This document shows positions 33,267 through 43,309 of a stretch of 64,000 nucleotides of DNA, one piece after another. Position 1 is the stretch's first letter. Each line of letters begins with the position of its first letter. This stretch comes from Cydia pomonella. Taxonomy: Eukaryota; Arthropoda; Insecta; Lepidoptera; Tortricidae. The notes beneath the pieces are model-generated. The model was not told where the DNA came from. It did not search any database and saw only the letters and a list, made by a program, of their open reading frames with translations. The stretch spans positions 22,362,357 through 22,426,356 of the forward strand of contig NC_084710.1 in assembly GCF_033807575.1 (NCBI RefSeq), given 5' to 3'. The translations under genes and the position numbers were made by a program.

Positions 33267-34003
33267 TTGGTCGTCATCAAGCAAGTCCCATCAGCTCTGC
33301 ACTCTCCGCAACCATGTTGTTTTTCTTGACACACTCTCCCATTCTTCTTTACAAGTGTTTTATCACACTCACACACGTTCGGTGCTACACATATTCCATT
33401 GACACAAGGAGGTTCACACACTGGTACACATTTACCTTTATTAAGTCTATATCCATGATCACACACACTATAAAGTGTAGATTTAGAAGCACAACTTAAA
33501 TAGTCCAACTGATCTGTACAGTTAACCGCACAATGTGTTGCGTTGAAGGCTGTATAACCATCTTTACACACACAAGTGTTATTCACTGAGCAAAAGCCAT
33601 TCACACATGGATGATCGCATGCAGGCGTTAGGCATTTGTCTTTAAGGCGGTATAAAGGCGCTTCGCACTTGAGAACACAATTTAAAGAAGCATCAATTTC
33701 AAACCCTTCTGCGCAGTTTACCGCGCAATGCGTTGCGTTGTAAGAAGTATAGTTTTCATTACACACACAAGTGTTATTCACAGAGCAAAAGCCATTTACA
33801 CAGACATGATCGCATGTAGGTGTGAGGCATTTGTTTCTAGTATTAGGGTCGAGGTAGCGAGGCGCGGCGCACTGGCATACGTCGGGATCTACGCAGGTGC
33901 CGTTGACGCAGCCCGTGCTGCAGACGGGTGCGCAGGAGTCGGTGCTGCTGGTGTAGACGTAGCCTTTACAGCACATTAGCTGGTTGGTTACTACGGTGTA
34001 TTT
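33267..34003 (-). CDS. Nimrod-family gene, exon 3: CCxGY motif and four NIM repeats
   Basis: This 737-bp exon encodes residues ~66-310 of a Nimrod-type protein. Such proteins are hemocyte receptors or secreted factors with roles in phagocytosis and bacterial binding (family knowledge). It enters after a cactttcag acceptor and reads KYTVVTNQLMCCKGY, giving the CCxGY motif at residues 76-80 directly before the first EGF-like unit, as in Nimrod proteins. NIM repeats of the form CxPxCxxxCxNGxC...CxC follow, beginning CAPVC, CLTPTC, CLTPAC and CVPVC. Repeats 2 and 3 are almost identical (VNGFCSVNNTCVC in both) and come from a DNA duplication about 190 bp apart. N-glycosylation sites NGT, NNT and NAT are visible. 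No membrane segment is present so far. It ends at an AA|GTAAGT donor (phase 2), so the protein continues, but no following exon was identified in 1-33266. B-type (secreted) versus A/C-type cannot be decided. Confidence 0.88.
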
Positions 34004-34019
34004 CTGAAAGTGGTAGATG

Positions 34020-34560
34020 GTGTGAGAACGTGGAAATCGAAATTGCTCTTCGTAATGGCATTAAGATATACTGTCAGAAGTAATTTTCAATTATACCCAA
34101 GTAAGGTTTTCAAAAGTACAAGGATTGCGAGTAAGAACAAAAACACGTTATCTACAACATGTTGCCGACTAGCTAAATCGTCTAAAATAATATCTGTTAG
34201 AGGACCAGAAGTCTACAATAAACTACCCAATGACTTAAGGCAGATTAAGTGTGACTCAACCTTTTACAATAAATTAAAAATATGGTTAACTGCCCAAGCT
34301 TTTTATGACATTAATGAATTTCTTAATTTTAAATGTAACAACTATAGATAATGTAGCTTAAATAATATTGATATGATTTTAATTTATCCGAATAACTTAA
34401 TAATTTTAACTTGTCATTTTTATTTATTTGTATTTGTATCCTTTTATTTTAATCGAATGTAGATCAAGTAAATAATTTTTAATTTAATTTAATTTCAACT
34501 GAGTATTTTATTGCTGACATGTAAAATTGTATATTTTACCAATAAAAGAGTATGAGTATG
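34020..34560 (+). pseudogene. LINE C-terminus and 3' UTR, antisense in Nimrod intron 2
   Basis: The frame to 34351 reads RTWKSKLLFVMALRYTVRSN and then KIISVRGPEVYNKLPNDLRQ, ending FYNKLKIWLTAQAFYDINEF: the YNKLP--L...F--KLK-WL end of jockey-like LINEs. A UTR with ccaataaaagagtatgagta ends it at about 34560. It lies within ~20-40 bp of the Nimrod exon 3 acceptor, so it may overlap the branch-point region of that intron. Confidence 0.75.
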
Positions 34561-34584
34561 AGTAATATGTATGCTAGTTTTAAG

Positions 34585-34620
34585 GTATTTATCTATGGGC
34601 CCATAGTTGCCTAAAAATAA
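34585..34620 (+). repeat. Retroelement 3' end (tgggcccatagttgcc type)
   Basis: tatctatgggcccatagttg then cctaaaaataa; same end as at 21880-21905. Confidence 0.5.
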
Positions 34621-35263
34621 TAATTTTTCGTTTTTATTAATCATAGACGCGCTGCAAGCCTCGATTAGCTAATAATCGTTTTTATTAATCTGTCATGTTG
34701 ACAATCTTTCGCAGAGAAATCTGTTTCTATCGCACTAATGTGGATGATTGACAGATAAATAATATGGAAGATTGTCATCTTAGCTAGGCCCCCTGATCAA
34801 CCACAATGTATAAAAGCAGAGCAAAATTTACCATGGGATCGATTCCATAGTAAAAGTTGATCAGCACGGCAACCTATCACCTAGCAAAATTAAAAACACC
34901 CTATTGGTGATGCAATGTGCTCCAAAATTCGAAATTTTATATAAATGTTTAAATTGTCATATTGGGATAGATATGTTGATATAAATGCCGATTTAAAGAA
35001 GACCATTACTACGAGCACGAAGCGCCACGTAAGCGTAATCGTTTTATAAGTTAAATCTCATTAGTTTACGCTTTGTTAAACGCCAGTATTACGCTACGAC
35101 TGTCGTAATGACGACATAAATCTCATACGCTACGCTACGACGACGCTTCGTCTGCGGACTTGTTTGAACTTGTTCGTGCTCGTAGCGCTCTCTTTCTACG
35201 CGCGTATTATGATACGCTTGCGCGTCTCTTACGTTGCAACATCGTGTGCTGAGAGCCTAACGA

Positions 35264-35515
35264 CTCGATTCGAAGAATGAAATACGATAACGATAAGTTC
35301 TAATTTAGATATCATTTTTTTGTCGTATAATTGACAGAAGCAGCTCGATTCGAGCAAATAATATCACTTTGACGTTAGAAATATCGTAGATAGATCTTAT
35401 TGGGATCACAGCGGAATCGAAATAAACGTCCATTTTTACATGTCGTTTAGTTATCGATCTTTTAAAGATTTTTCCAAAATCTTAAACGTGTCTCAATCAT
35501 TCTTCGAATCAGGCC
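35264..35515. mobile_element. MITE with cgattcgaagaatga ends, copy 2
   Basis: ctcgattcgaagaatgaaat on the left and tcattcttcgaatcaggccg on the right. Inverse orientation to copy 1 at 32674-32944. It lies in Nimrod intron 2, just beyond exon 2. Confidence 0.75.
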
Positions 35516-35562
35516 GTAAGTTTGACGCACTGTCATTTGCGTTGAGCAATTTGTGTTTGTAC

Positions 35563-35653
35563 CTGCTTGCGCGTCTGTTTGACGGTGCATCTTTTAGCGC
35601 CACACCACTTCCCCGTCGGCACAAGTATTGTCTTTGGTCTTGTCTTTGTCACA
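35563..35653 (-). CDS. Nimrod-family gene, exon 2: EMI-like segment
   Basis: 91 bp between a gatttcag-like acceptor (AG at 35655-35654) and a CAG|GTACAA donor (phase 2 in, phase 0 out). It encodes VTKTRPKTILVPTGKWCGAK and then RCTVKQTRKQ, residues 36-65. The WCG...RC spacing followed by the CCxGY of exon 3 is the layout of the EMI/pre-NIM region of Nimrod proteins. The phases join without a stop to exon 1 (AC+T) and to exon 3. Too short and start-less to appear as a free open frame; placed by splice signals and phase. Confidence 0.75.
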
Positions 35654-35798
35654 CTGAAATTAAAAGACATTTAAATAATACAATTACATTATACATGGTA
35701 CAGAACAATATAACGTGTAGGATGATAATGAATAAATTACTAATTAAAAGTTTTTAAGCGACTGATACTCTGTATCTCTTTTTGTTTATACAAAAAGA

Positions 35799-36073
35799 GA
35801 CGACCGGTTTGGCCTAGTGGGTAGTGACCCTGCCTATGAAGCTGATTGTCCCGGGTTCAAATCCTGGTAAGGGCATTTATTCTTGTGATGAGCATGGATA
35901 TTTGTTCCTGAGTCATGGGTGATTACTATGTATTTAAGTATTTATAAATATTTATATATTATATATATATCGTTGTCTAAGTACCCTCAACACAAGCCTT
36001 ATTGAGCTTACTGTGGGACTTAGTCAATGTGTGTAATAATGTCCTATAATTTATTATTATTATTATTATTTTA
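35799..36073 (+). mobile_element. Full-length SINE-A in Nimrod intron 1
   Basis: gacgaccggtttggcctagt head, box B gggttcaaatcc, whole body and a (TTA)n tail at about 36049-36073. Antisense to the host gene. Confidence 0.9.
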
Positions 36074-36299
36074 ATATAAGCATTGCCAAGCATTTCATGT
36101 AGCACTGTAACGCTTTGATAAAGAAATAAAATAAAATATAACTAAAAGTGAACATAGAGGTACCTTCAATTGACTTATCACAAAAATCGCATTTATGTGT
36201 CATTTTTCCGTGTTAACCTATTTATTTTTAGAAAAACAGAATAAGCATCAAGATGAATATAGCAAAACGTAGTTAAACTCGAAAGATAACATGAAACGT

Positions 36300-37100
36300 G
36301 TTTTAAAATTTGAATTTAACGGACATTTATTTATTATTACTATAGAGAATCTGTACCGAGCGACCAAAATGCCGTAAGCGCCGTTAACTTATGGTTAACG
36401 AAAGTTAATTCATGGTTAACGAAATATAATTGGCACCGATTGGTCATAAAACTTTAGCGGTCATTAATGACTTTATCGATCATTAATGACTTTATCGGAC
36501 TTTATTGGTCATTAGAGGTTAGTTCTAGAATAGTTACATCTGTTTTATTTTTTATTTTGCTTTCTTGTATCTTAATGCTTGTAGTTTTTTTCTGTTTCGT
36601 TTTGGCTAAGGTTAAGAATTTCAACATAAGTACAAAATTATGGAAGGTAGAGGTAATTAATAAAATCTCCATATACCAAAAAGTGTCCGTCAAAAAACCT
36701 TAAATAGGTGACGCTACAATATCTAGAATACTTGAAAAAAAAAAACAAATCACAGACAGCACACTTGTCTCCGTCAATAACGCCTAGGTTCTTAGCTACT
36801 CTAGCGCTCTACTCTGGAGAGATTTGGAACTATTATTTATAGCTGATAGCTGGACACTTTTGCAACAGTTCTGCTTATGGAGATTGTATTCCTTACGTCT
36901 ACCTTCCATATACAAAATGTTAGCGCGTAGTAAGCAAGTTGTGTTTGCCTATAATTGGGTGGTTCCCGGTAGTCAGTTTGTAGATAGTTATTTTATTCAT
37001 TTTCATTTTATTTATTTATTATAGCCTTTTTGTCATGACACCCAAATGCTGTTTATTTGTTTCTTCACTGATGTTTTGTTAAATGTATTGGGTGCCCGCT
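36300..37100. other. No exon seen; short direct repeats at 36.46 kb
   Basis: Nimrod intron 1. gtcattaatgactttatcg and catcattaatgactttatcg-like words repeat at 36458-36502, and atggttaacgaaa twice at about 36390-36425. The frames at 36467 and 36824 are not protein-like. Confidence 0.4.
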
Positions 37101-37113
37101 TGCCAGTCGGCAT

Positions 37114-37209
37114 AGGCCTCCTCCTCCTCCTGGAGGAGGAGGCCTAAGCCGGATAAATATGGATTGATATGAATAAAATAGGCCTCCTGGTGGCCTATTT
37201 TATTCATAT
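37114..37209. repeat. Two tandem hairpins sharing aggcct-ends
   Basis: Hairpin 1 (37114-37145) pairs aggcctcctcct with aggaggaggcct across a short loop. Hairpin 2 (37167-37209) has perfect 18-bp arms, atatgaataaaataggcc against its complement, and the loop tcctggt. Each arm contains aggcc. Intron 1 of the Nimrod gene. Confidence 0.65.
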
Positions 37210-37765
37210 TCATATTTAAGTTCTGATACATTTTAAGTTTCATTTTTAATTACTTTTATGTTTACATATATTTTACTATGATTTGATTGATGATATATTT
37301 TACTATAATGATATTTCATTAATGATTAAATATTTCATTTCATATTTTAATTACATTACAATTTACAAGTATATTTTCAGCAAAACCGGGTACTAAATGT
37401 TTTATTAGTATTACCCTACCTATTGTAAAAGAGCCATTGGCGAAAGCCGAAAACAATCATCGGTGCAAATAATATTTCATCGATTATAAACGTTTGTCTT
37501 AAAATAACATTTGATATTTTTAACACAATTAAGGACTTTATATTCTCCTGTATCACAGGATGTGCTAAATCCGTGGACTTCCGTCGCGGGTCGTCGGACA
37601 AGCTGCGCGTACGCATTTACATATACATACTTATTATCATATATGCATATCGAGGAATCACCATTGTAAGGCTAATGCATGTTTAATGAGTAAATTTTAA
37701 GGTTCCGTAACTTCCGCATCCAAAAGGGTAGCACCTTTACTAATAGCCTATCATATCTATTAATT

Positions 37766-37889
37766 AAGGGGCTTACTGATTACCAGTTAACTAGACGATA
37801 TCGGCCTGTCAGTTATTCGCGATTGTCAGCTTTTGCGAATAACTGACAGGCCGATATCGTCCGGCGAACTGGTACTCAGTAAGCCCCTT
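37766..37889. mobile_element. 124-bp palindromic MITE (aaggggcttactga ends)
   Basis: Left aaggggcttactgattacca; right tggtactcagtaagcccctt. Inner arms gacgatatcggcctgtcagt and actgacaggccgatatcgtc are perfect, followed by tattcgc. Nimrod intron 1. Confidence 0.75.
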
Positions 37890-38705
37890 TGAAATTGCTT
37901 AATACGAATCGAAAATGATAATCAGTAAAATTAAGTTTTGAACTTATTTTAATATGCTTGGGTCTTACGAGAGTTTTAAAGCTCTAAGTACCACTGTTTT
38001 AATTATTAGTAAGGTTGTTGCCCGGTGACAACATACGTAATAAAAAATAGTAGATAAGGTATACCTGGATAAGATCGGATGGAGGATAAGATCGTATGAT
38101 CGCAATTGCTACCAATACAGCAGTTATTTTACATCACTAGCAAAACGGTGTGTTACGCTAATTATTTCCGCCCCTCTTGCCATATTGTAGTAACCGCTCA
38201 GTCATGTCAGTCGTGTGTTACGAACGTTTAAAACAAGTGTGAATAATTTGAAATTTTACGGAAAAGATCGGATTTTTTCAACGTACTTACAACTTATTCT
38301 CCTTGCTTTGGAGTTCGAATTAGCCCAAGAATGTTTTTCGGTTTGGTGCCTTGAAAAAAATGTAGTTCATTTTAGTAAATTAGTTAAGTGAAATAATGAC
38401 AACAATTTGTTTTCTTCTTTATAATTTGCATTAAACATTCGGAGATAAAAGCTAGTAAAAAATAAGTACCTAATTATTTTTTTGTGACGCCCTTCCAACT
38501 CGCCGAAAAATAGTTCGGTCTTACCCGGGCATACCTTACCCAACACGCAACAGTTTACAAATTCGTTGAGAAAGTTGCGTTTTACGGTGCATAATTAATG
38601 CTTTAAAATCTGTTCTTGACCTGTTCTTGTATTTGACACGAATCGCACTTTACACTACCGCAACAAAATCTAATTAAGATCAAGTTTTTAAAGTTTGAAT
38701 CCTGC

Positions 38706-38850
38706 TCTTTTTTTTTATACTACGTCGGTGGCAAACAAGCATACGGCCCGCCTGATGGTAATCAGTCTCCGTAGCCTATGTACGCCTGCAACTCCAGAGG
38801 AGTTACATGCGCGTTGCCGATCCTAAACCCGCCCCCTCCTCGTTGAGCCA
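38706..38850 (-). mobile_element. LINE-G 3' tail in Nimrod intron 1
   Basis: tatactacgtcggtggcaaa, ggcccgcctgatggtaatca, ctgcaactccagaggagtta, gcgcgttgccgatccta. In sense orientation with the Nimrod gene. Confidence 0.8.
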
Positions 38851-38987
38851 TCTTTCTCTACTAATTTGGCAAAATATGACCTACGGAACCCTCAACGCGA
38901 GAGTTTGAGTAACTTATGTTTTTTTACATCTACGTGCATATCCTCACAACGTCACACGTGACGACCACCTCATGGCATAAGTATTAA

Positions 38988-39180
38988 GGTGACGTTCAGA
39001 TGTCAATTTGCATTACTGTTGCGACGTCGTTGTTGCCGCTGCTGTATCTGTGAATTATCTTGATAAAATTAGTGACGTTCACCGCCGCATTACTGTTGCG
39101 ATTATGACGTTCGCTCCGTCACCCATAGTATCAAGAAAATTGACAGATACAGCGGGCGGCGGTATGTAAACAACGACGCC
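38988..39180. repeat. Diverged foldback repeat
   Basis: gctgctgtatctgtgaatta and atcttgata pair with tatcaagaaaattgacagat and acagcgggcggc; the outer words gacgttca/tgacgttcgc repeat. Probably a MITE relic in Nimrod intron 1. Confidence 0.45.
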
Positions 39181-39458
39181 TTTAAGACATATTTATTTAT
39201 ATGCAGTTGACGTTCAATGAATTAAAACCCTAGGAAAGTTATCGGAAATCATCTTAGGAGATAGGTAATTCTGATGATGAAAGGTCACGGACTTTGAGCC
39301 ATTCAGGGTTTAGTTTACATTGGACTTTTCATACTGTTACTATTGGCAACCAAATTAGCTTGAACCTTAAATTGATTGTACCAACTACGAATAAAAGTAG
39401 TTTACTATATTTTTCCATATTATTACGTAGTAAATAGCTATCCAAACCTGTCAAACTT

Positions 39459-39655
39459 AGGGTAGACGGAGGCGAATCACGACACAGGGCGAATTGGATC
39501 ATGACGAAAAATCCATTGATATATGAAGTATTGCTTTGATATGAACAAACAAAAATTTCACCGTACGTCTCTTAGCCTGCGATGTCAGTCGTAAGAAATA
39601 TTTTATTCGTATCGCTTCGCCCTGTGATCCGATTCACCTCGGTCTACTCTACGTT
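39459..39655. mobile_element. MITE with agggtagacggaggcgaatc ends
   Basis: agggtagacggaggcgaatc, then acgacacagggcgaa, pairs with ttcgccctgtgatccgattc, then acctcggtctactct, as inverted ends. ~197 bp, non-coding, Nimrod intron 1, about 220 bp from exon 1. Confidence 0.65.
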
Positions 39656-39874
39656 AAAACATACAGAGTATATATAAAAAATATTGCATTAATTATGACT
39701 AAACTTGTCACTAAATATTATGATGAATCCCCTCTTCATTATCAGTTATTGTTACTTTTATTCAAATTCATTGAAAGCGCAAAAAATATTTGAGCTTGCT
39801 ACTTTCGTTTTCTTAAAAGTTTATGGCTTTGAGCTTCATTGATATATATACATAGTAAATTGGCCAATACTCAC

Positions 39875-39978
39875 GTATGCTTCGACACACAAACACCCTT
39901 CTGCGAAGCTTTTAAACCGTCCACTAGTCCAACTTCCAAGCCAACCAAAAATAAACAAAACACACACCATAACTTCAT
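39875..39978 (-). CDS. Nimrod-family gene, exon 1: start and signal peptide
   Basis: ATG at 39978-39976 opens MKLWCVFCLFLVGLEVGLVD and then GLKASQKGVCVSKH, ending at a TAC|GTGAGT donor (phase 2, 104 bp). Residues 1-20 form a typical secretion signal with a hydrophobic CVFCLFLVGL core. The mature part would start near VDGLKA. The start was chosen because it is the first ATG after the initiator-like TCAGT at 40056-40052 and fits the signal. It joins exon 2 in frame (AC+T). Intron 1 is about 4.2 kb and full of transposons. Confidence 0.78.
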
Positions 39979-39996
39979 TTTGGAACACCTCACTAT

Positions 39997-40148
39997 TTCG
40001 AACGCATTTAAATTTCGAATCCTATCCGAACTCTAACGTTCGAAATTTATCACTGACACGTTTCAATTTCGAATTATAACGTTCGAAATGTGAAAACTTT
40101 AAATGAAATGCCCGATTGACACCCTCTGGTTGTCACGACTGATTCGAA
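39997..40148 (-). promoter_or_regulatory. Nimrod promoter with initiator, TATA-like box and six TTCGAA sites
   Basis: On the minus strand TATAAT begins at 40078 and an arthropod initiator TCAGT lies at 40056-40052 (start A at 40054), giving a 76-nt 5' UTR. The palindrome TTCGAA occurs at 39997, 40014, 40039, 40068, 40082 and 40143: six times in 152 bp, mostly as TTTCGAA or GTTCGAA. Such density is far above chance for a 6-mer. It could be a transcription-factor site cluster or a decayed repeat. Confidence 0.55.
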
Positions 40149-40149
40149 A

Positions 40150-40620
40150 TGGTGTGTCCACTATCTCTTAATGATATTTAAATGCACAAGTAGGCCTCAT
40201 TAGTATGTCGAGCACGCGATTATAGTTCCTGTTCGTATTGGCTTAAAATCTTAAATGAGCTATTTGAGTGCGCGTGATTTGTTTTATGTGTGTAATTAGG
40301 ATGGGTTTTGTACAATTGAGCTTTCGTGTTATTTTCAGTTATTAATGTCAATAAATTGTAATTACCACAATTTAATTATGCACAAAATATATATAAGTTA
40401 TTACCTCCATATTTGTTTCTACAGATTAGGAATTTACTGTAATTTTAAGGCAAAGTGTTTTCGGCCGTGTTTTTTCTGGTACCTACTTTTGAATTTATTT
40501 TCTGTGAAAATTTGTTCTGCCTTGCTCCCGTAGTGATTAGATTTAAGATTGGATATGGAAAACTGTTTGGGAGATTCAAGCGTGGCAATGTTGAACGAGT
40601 TTACGATAAGTACACGGTTA
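40150..40620. other. No gene seen upstream of the Nimrod promoter
   Basis: AT-rich; ends in a T-run at about 40628-40650 that may mark a retroelement tail. Confidence 0.35.
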
Positions 40621-40717
40621 CATTACATTTTTTTTTTTTTTTTTTTTTTTATTGAGAAACAAACAGTCTTAAAATAAACATATGAGCAACTTAGCTAATA
40701 GCTATGGATTTTCTATA

Positions 40718-41370
40718 TTTTTTTGTATACTACGTTGGAGGCAAACAAGCATGGGGGTGTCCATTAATCGCGTCATATTGTATAGGGGGGGGGAGGGGGT
40801 CAGCAAAAAATCACCAATGATCACCACAGGGGACGGGGGGGTATGGACACGTATCACGTGTATTTTTTTTTTCATCTGTGCTATACTGTATTATAGTCAA
40901 TAATAATCCTTCACGTGTACTTAGGTTCATTTGTTAGAAAACTGTTCTTTAGTTATCGAAAAAAATACACGTCATATTGGATGGGGGGGGGGGGGGGTCC
41001 TGAAAATATCACCAAAGATCACCATGGGGGAGGGGGGGGGTCTAAAACAAGCCAAAAACGTATGACGCGATTAATGGACGCCCCCCATACGGCCTGCCTG
41101 ATGGTAAGCAGTCTTCCTAGCCTATGTACGCCTGCAACTCCAGAGGAGTCACAAGCGCGTTGCCGACCCTAACACTCCGCACCCTCGTTGAGCTCTGATA
41201 ACCTTACTCACCGGCAGGAACACAACACTATGAGTAGGGTCTATAGTGTTATTTGGCTGCGGTTTTCTGTAAGGTGGAGGTACTTCCCCAGTTGGGCTCT
41301 GCTCTAGATCTGAAATGACATCCGCTGGCTGTGCCCTACCACACAAGGCGAGATGACATTGACAATACCC
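40718..41370 (-). mobile_element. LINE-G long 3' end, interrupted by a MITE
   Basis: The tail starts tatactacgttggaggcaaa to caagcat (40718-40752), is split by the MITE at 40755-41094, and resumes atacggcctgcctgatggta to the segment gttgggctctgctctagatc near 41300. The same long version occurs at 57136-57500 and 63421-63777; in all three the minus strand reads DLEQSPTGEVPPPYRKPQ-like. Confidence 0.75.
40755..41094. mobile_element. MITE with ggggg-tgtccattaatcgcgtcat ends
   Basis: gggggtgtccattaatcgcg, then tcata, on the left pairs with tatgacgcgattaatggacg, then ccccc, on the right. It is flanked by CAT on both sides (3-bp duplication) within the LINE-G tail word caagcat|acggcc. The interior is dominated by G-runs (40793, 40983-40998, 41026-41040). 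Related ends: 61320-62199 and 58530. Confidence 0.75.
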
Positions 41371-41395
41371 ACACCTCTCTTAAAAGTCTAATATC

Positions 41396-41487
41396 ATTCG
41401 AGAAATAGGGCCCTGTCAAATCGTATGAGTTACCATAGCAACACCAATAATATTAGACTCATACCGTTCGAGAAATGAGCCCCTGGA
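41396..41487. repeat. Two direct copies of the tcgagaaat..gcccctg end
   Basis: attcgagaaatagggccctg at 41397 and gttcgagaaatgagcccctg at 41466 lie in the same orientation, unlike the inverted ends of the related MITE at 18100-18415. Perhaps two overlapping insertions or a rearranged copy. Confidence 0.5.
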
Positions 41488-41588
41488 GTCAAGGATGGAG
41501 TTGTATGTATAGCCGTACCATCCTAGAGATTGGCGGGAAACATCATAAGAATACCAAATTTCACTCAAAGCAAACATCGTGCACACAT

Positions 41589-41771
41589 AAGGTAGAAGCA
41601 CTAGTGCTCGACGCTGCACTAGTCACCGACATGGGCACTTTATTTCATGGAAATATAGGTTAAATTTGAACAACGAAGATTTTTCTGTATTCGAACTTAA
41701 TCCTTGTCACTTTGACATAAAGTGCCCATGTCGAGTACTAGTGCAGCGTCGAGCACTAGTACTTCTACCTT
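41589..41771. mobile_element. 183-bp MITE with ~55-bp inverted ends
   Basis: aaggtagaagcactagtgct, cgacgctgcactagt, cgacatgggcacttta pair with taaagtgcccatgtcg, actagtgcagcgtcgagcac, tagtacttctacctt. Mismatches are few, so this is a fairly young copy. Confidence 0.8.
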
Positions 41772-42154
41772 ACTAAGCTTATAAATTACTGAATGAAACA
41801 GAAACGATAAAAGCTCATTTATCTTCATTATGATATCATTGCTAACTTAATATAACCACAGTTATGATAAGTATTTCTACATATGGCCATCAATCTTATT
41901 GCGCTTGTCAATAACTTTATTCCAAAGCTTTAAGGGCTATTTTTGATTGTAGTAGTAACTTTTACTGACTTGGTTTATGTCAGTTGGCCGGCCCTTTGTT
42001 AGTGTCGTATTTTATCTACAGTTTCCATATTTGGTATTATTGTTATGTTAAACTTAATGTGTTATTATGCAGTTGGTTAGATGTGTTGAGCGCCTGATAT
42101 TTTGTTCACAGCAACGTTCTTATATGTACATATAATATGTTGCGTGGTGTTTTT

Positions 42155-42570
42155 AGGGTTCCATAATCAACTAGGAACCCATATAGTTTCGCCTTGTCTG
42201 TAAGTCTGTCCGCGGCTTTACTCCGTGATTGTTTGTGCTAGAAAGCTGCAATTTGGCATGGATATATAAATTATGCATGGCAAAAGAACGGTAAATTAAA
42301 ACTACAAAAAAAATTTAGGTTACCTTGCATATATGTTTTTTTTTTTTTCGCTTTGACCTAAAGGTGTGTGGTATCGTTGGATAGGTCTTTCAAAACGAAT
42401 AATAGTCTCCGCATTTTTTATAAGTGAATTCAGAAATAATCTCACCGAAAGAATAAACATATTATGTGTAAGGTAGAGGGGGCTACCTTTTGAAAATATA
42501 TGTAAATCGCAAAACAAAAACTTAATACAAAATTTCAATCTGAGCATGGCCCGACATGTTTTTAGTCGAT
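42155..42570. mobile_element. Element B copy
   Basis: ttagggttccataatcaact then aggaacccatatagtttcgc; right end gagcatggcccgacatgttt. Interior tttggcatggatatataaat and ggataggtctttcaaaacga as in the other copies. Confidence 0.65.
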
Positions 42571-42574
42571 TTTT

Positions 42575-43305
42575 ATTTTTGTAGAAAGTTGCTTAGTTTG
42601 AGCTAGTTTAAGTAATTTTTATTTCAGCTTTATAACATCGTTAATAACTGGGAAATACATAAAAAGGCTGCCTTAGGATTTTTGTGATTAATTAAGTACC
42701 TAATGATTATCTAGGGGTTTATTTACATTAGTTTTAAATAAAACTAATGATTTTTAATGAATTACTGCGCAGCTAAACTAATTAATGGACCTGGGAACCA
42801 TATTAAGTGAAACATATTTGAACAATTAACTCATGTCTAATGAGTAATATTTAATTTATCCTGTAAGTAATATTTAACCTCGCAACTCGTAAATCGCCTA
42901 AATTAGCACTAGTAGCTCTGTGAGCTGTAGACCTCGCGATATGATTCATAAACTTAAAAAAAAAAAAAAAATACTTACTTCCTTGATACATTATCACAGC
43001 ATATTAGCATAGATTATTATAGCAAGTGCCACAGACCCTTCCGCAATTATTAACATTTTAGAAAAACGAAAAGACAGAAAATTTATATCTAACTAATGAA
43101 CCTGCTCCCAAAATTTCACGAGGATCGGTTGAAAATTGCGACCAGTAGGGCTAAGATGGTCGACTCTTTATCATTTGTCACCATGCCTGTCACGTTCTAA
43201 CAAGTATGTAAACGCGAAAGTGACCCAAAAGTGGTTAAACTCGTATCAAGATTAATTATCTGCACACTTCCACATTAGTTAACTGCATAATAAGCTTTAT
43301 GTATG
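42575..43305. other. No gene seen
   Basis: AT-rich, with an A-run at about 42957-42971. No supported structure. Confidence 0.4.
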
Positions 43306-43309
43306 TATG

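Noticed and set aside
33974..33976. ATG inside exon 3 as the start of the Nimrod protein
   Set aside because: It would discard the signal peptide and EMI-like part; an in-frame acceptor lies just upstream and joins well-formed exons 2 and 1.
33728..33979. 83-codon plus-strand frame
   Set aside because: It is the antisense shadow of Nimrod exon 3; its composition follows the Cys-rich strand opposite.
35440..35757. 105-codon plus-strand frame
   Set aside because: Covers the end of a MITE and the antisense of Nimrod exon 2; no domain.
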